Assembly (NCBI RefSeq): GCF_900103735.1
Contig: NZ_FMXE01000028.1
Location: 1-64,000 of the forward strand
From: Algoriphagus alkaliphilus
GTDB taxonomy: Bacteria > Bacteroidota > Bacteroidia > Cytophagales > Cyclobacteriaceae
Reading direction: 5' to 3'
DNA length: 64,000 nucleotides
In this document: positions 61,728-64,000 of the stretch, piece by piece
Numbering within the stretch: position 1 is the stretch's first letter
How the letters are laid out: each line of letters opens with the position of its first letter
Notes under the pieces: generated by a model
What the model was told of the DNA's origin: nothing
Seen by the model: only the letters and a program-made list of their open reading frames with translations
The model's database searches: none
Program-made: the position numbers and the translations under genes

Positions 61728-63403
61728 AGTGCGAGGGGTTTAAATGGAGCTATTTTTTTAAGTACCAGAATTTTGATTTCCTCCTCCCGTTCAATGAGAT
61801 CGAGCCCATTTTTCTGAAGTTCCAATCTCAGCTTCTCATAATTGGCCAAAGGGGCATCCAACTGAAGATCAACTGGATAATCTATTCCAGTCAGATTTAT
61901 AATGGGAGTTGGACTTGCTCTCCAAAAGGCCGCATTCAGGTGGTAGACAAATCCCTGCAAAGGGTAATTGGTCATCCTCACCCCCATAGGAGAGGATTGA
62001 TATGATCTGGGTTTTCCTGCCGAAGGAGGAAAGTCCCTACCCTCCTGCCGGATCAGTGCCAAGACCTTTCTGGACTGAGTTTCCACGGTCACTTCGATAT
62101 GGGGAAAATACCGTCTCAGGTCCTCGCGCATCAGTTGATAGGGATCATAAGAAGGCGGGGCTATCAATTCATAGCCAAAGACATGATTCCCTTCCTCCAT
62201 CCAGGCCAGGGCATCGGCACCGGATTTATCGCTGGTCAGTTCATCCTTTTCAAAACCTCTGGTCTCGATTCGGTTGACCCCATAGTAGTCTACCAAATCC
62301 CGTTCGGAGTAGGCCAGTTGAAACATGTAAATGGGGGTCATATTGGTGATTCTGATATGGGAAAACCCCTCATAATTTTGAATCAGCGAACCTCCCACAT
62401 CCGGGATATAGCCTGTAAAGGCAGACTGAAGCCAGATGTTTTTGTTTTCCAGATGGGTGTTTTCAGAAATAAGCTTTTCATTCGGATTGAGCAGGATCTT
62501 TCGGTCCACTTTGGTTCTGAAGTTTCCTGTTCCGGAACTGAAAAGCATATCCAGATTTTTCTCAGTAACATCCTCCGCTCCGGTAATTGCTTTTATTTTT
62601 CCTTCCGGATCTACCAAAACCACATGAGGGATTCTGAAGTGTGGAAACAGGGCCCTCAAATAAGAAGCATCTGTAGCGATTGGCAGGCTGAGCTTTTGAA
62701 ATGAAGGGTATATCTTGAGGACTTCAGCTACCCGCTCTTCGGGAAAAACAGTAATCGGCACTACCTCAAGCTGATCTGTATATTTTTGGGTCAACTGATC
62801 GATTCGGGGAAGGGCTCCAATACTACCCGAACAGGTAGGAGACCAGAATACCAACATCAGGTATTTTCCTCGGTAGTCATCCAGTCGGATTAGGTTACCC
62901 TCATGATTTAGTATAGAGTTGAATTCGATACCTGATGGGATTTGGTCACCGATAGTGAGGGAGTCGATGATACTCCTCTCCCTCATTTGGGCAGAAGGAG
63001 TTTCCTCCTGCCCTTGGGAAGTAGAGTTATCAACTAAACTAAATCCCGATGTTGGAAGTACGATTTCGGATTTGGGATTTCGGATTTCGGAGGAGCGATG
63101 TAGATTGTCGTCACTGCGAGTACCCGCTGTGGCGGGAGCGGAGGAACGGAGCGAAGCAGTCTCGTACTTGGGTCCACCGTCAACAGTCCACGGTCCACTG
63201 CTGTTGATTGGTAGACTGGAGATTTCTGCTCCATAAGTTTCCTTGAGGAAAATATCGGGAAGGATTGGTCCCTCCCGATTGGGGCTGTCAGACCTATGAA
63301 GAAGTTCAGCCCCGGGTGATCGCACAACTTTGCTCTGTGCTACGAGGTACCTCCCGACAAGGCATAGCAATGCCAGGAAGCATGTGAGTAGTAGTTTGTT
63401 CAT
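61724..63403 (-). CDS. TlpA-like thioredoxin-fold protein with CxxS motif, extra C-terminal domain and repeat-derived insert
   Basis: 559 aa from the ATG at 63401-63403 (MNKLLLTCFLALLCLVG signal). The longer frame from 63532 only adds translated repeat. Residues about 40-100 include GPWTVDGGPKYETASLRSSA and SSEIRNPKSEIV, which are translated intergenic repeat (TCCGAAA 7-bp units). The redoxin domain spans about 160-300, with YRGKYLMLVFWSPTCSGSIG, in which the usual CxxC is CSGS, and FRIPHVVLVDPEGKIKAI. The C-terminal part (about 310-555) resembles DUF3738-type domains (PPSYDPYQLMREDLRRYFPH, VRMTNYPLQGFVYHLN). With one Cys it may act as an isomerase or binder rather than a reductase. First gene of the susCD operon. 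Confidence 0.8.
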   Translation of the reverse strand: MNKLLLTCFLALLCLVGRYLVAQSKVVRSPGAELLHRSDSPNREGPILPDIFLKETYGAEISSLPINSSGPWTVDGGPKYETASLRSSAPATAGTRSDDNLHRSSEIRNPKSEIVLPTSGFSLVDNSTSQGQEETPSAQMRERSIIDSLTIGDQIPSGIEFNSILNHEGNLIRLDDYRGKYLMLVFWSPTCSGSIGALPRIDQLTQKYTDQLEVVPITVFPEERVAEVLKIYPSFQKLSLPIATDASYLRALFPHFRIPHVVLVDPEGKIKAITGAEDVTEKNLDMLFSSGTGNFRTKVDRKILLNPNEKLISENTHLENKNIWLQSAFTGYIPDVGGSLIQNYEGFSHIRITNMTPIYMFQLAYSERDLVDYYGVNRIETRGFEKDELTSDKSGADALAWMEEGNHVFGYELIAPPSYDPYQLMREDLRRYFPHIEVTVETQSRKVLALIRQEGRDFPPSAGKPRSYQSSPMGVRMTNYPLQGFVYHLNAAFWRASPTPIINLTGIDYPVDLQLDAPLANYEKLRLELQKNGLDLIEREEEIKILVLKKIAPFKPLAL

Positions 63404-64000
63404 GCTTTGAAAATGGTTGTGAAGCTGGGGTTCTTTGGTCAAGGGTCGACAGTCCACGGCTGTGAGTCCATAGCCAATAGACCATGGACCATAGCGGGAT
63501 TCAGGTAGAGATTGAGGCAATGCAAGTGACAATTGGCTATTTCTAGCTTCTTGGCTCTTGCTTCTTGCCTCTAATCAGACAAACCTACGCCACGGCGCAC
63601 AAGTCTCCCACCCGACCTCCAAACGGCCAGCTTCAGGTTAAGAAATAGAATGAATTGTCAGCGCTACCAGCTATTCAGAGCTTGCTGACGTGAGTGTGTG
63701 GTAACCGAACTGCTCGAGGCTGCGCATCCTCTTAATCGGAAAAAAGAAAATCAGGTAGGGTTTTTAATCAGATTCTTTTGGATCTGCTTGAAGGAGACCT
63801 GGAATCCTGAGGAATTGGTAATGTTGAATAGTACTTTCATTTTTTTGTCAGGTGTTGGATGACCGATGACCGATGCGTTTGTCACACTGAGCACCTTACC
63901 AACGAGAGTTGGGAAGTACGAAGTGTCTTGTTCTCGACCCGCAGCAAACTATCGTAATACTTGGTACATGGTACTTTGTACTTCGTACAACAAGGAAATA
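63404..64000. other. Repeat-rich intergenic region at the right edge
   Basis: No convincing gene. It contains GTCCAYRG-type repeats (63441-63496), TCTTG-type 7-bp units (63543-63572), GATGACC-type units (63848-63878), and TACTTGG/TACATGG/TACTTTG/TACTTCG units of 7 bp (63956-63990). A 29-codon minus frame at 63751-63840 (MKVLFNITNSSGFQVSFKQI) has no support beyond being open. The promoter of the tlpA operon should lie here but was not identified. Confidence 0.55.

Noticed and set aside
61724..63532. Longer start of the TlpA-like protein (602 aa)
   Set aside because: The extra N-terminus (SRYGPWSIGYGLTAVDC) is translated repeat and would bury the signal peptide that starts at the ATG at 63403.
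63751..63840. 29-residue minus-strand ORF (MKVLFNITNSSGFQVSFKQI...)
   Set aside because: No family, no clear promoter, and it lies in a repeat-rich region; chance cannot be excluded.

Overview
The window looks like the chromosome of a Bacteroidota, most likely a Cytophagales (Algoriphagus/Cyclobacteriaceae-like) bacterium. The grounds are SusC/SusD and other TonB-dependent receptors, several TAnnTTTG-type -7 promoter boxes, few Shine-Dalgarno sites, a type II-C-like Cas9, a DUF6520-type peptide, LytTR/LytS pairs and abundant short-period intergenic repeats. The genus is inferred, not proven. No rRNA, tRNA or CRISPR array was seen.

Layout, left half. 0-4.4 kb: the 5' end of a REP-associated tyrosine transposase (RAYT), then a complete cas9 with a divergent tracrRNA-like gene; cas1, cas2 and the array are not in the window. 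4.7-7.3 kb: an ECF sigma factor coupled to a membrane-anchored anti-sigma/beta-barrel protein, and a small lipoprotein. 7.4-18.4 kb: signalling genes, namely a 1744-aa multi-PAS/GAF histidine kinase coupled to a CheY-like regulator, a GDPD-like phosphodiesterase, a PAS kinase and a CheB-CheR-PAS fusion. 18.6-26.6 kb: a PhoD-like phosphoesterase, a Crp-like regulator, an ice-binding (DUF3494) lipoprotein with six Ig-like repeats followed by an OmpA-family partner, and an AraC-type regulator. 27.3-34.1 kb: a decayed alkaline-phosphatase-superfamily gene, a TonB-dependent receptor, an SRPBCC protein with a decayed copy behind it, a BamA-like barrel and an IS3 remnant. The PhoD-like gene and the TonB receptor share an identical 18-bp palindrome 20-21 bp upstream of a TAnnTTTG box, so they are probably co-regulated.

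Layout, right half. 34-46 kb: an unknown two-gene unit, a LytS/LytTR pair, kdsB, the Wzc/Wza capsule export pair, a GNAT protein, a perfect 33-unit heptanucleotide array, a glycosyltransferase and a DoxX protein. 47.4-49.3 kb: a compact four-gene cassette (two holin-like proteins, a DUF5675-like protein and a Bacteroidota-specific unknown). 49.7-54.7 kb: a candidate RiPP locus, namely a LanB-type dehydratase interrupted at a T7 tract, a divergent LytS/LytTR pair, and a 50-aa ORF not in the supplied long-ORF set whose C-terminus is rich in Ser, Thr and Cys. 55-63.4 kb: a MauE-like membrane protein, a DUF6520 exported peptide, and a tlpA-susC-susD operon with a three-way-junction RNA candidate between susC and susD.

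The intergenic DNA is itself notable. Short tandem arrays of different sequence but mostly 7-bp period recur throughout, and composite palindromic repeats flank the 47-56 kb block in direct orientation. In at least three genes (glycosyltransferase, TlpA-like protein, MauE-like protein) repeat-type DNA appears to have been incorporated into the reading frame.
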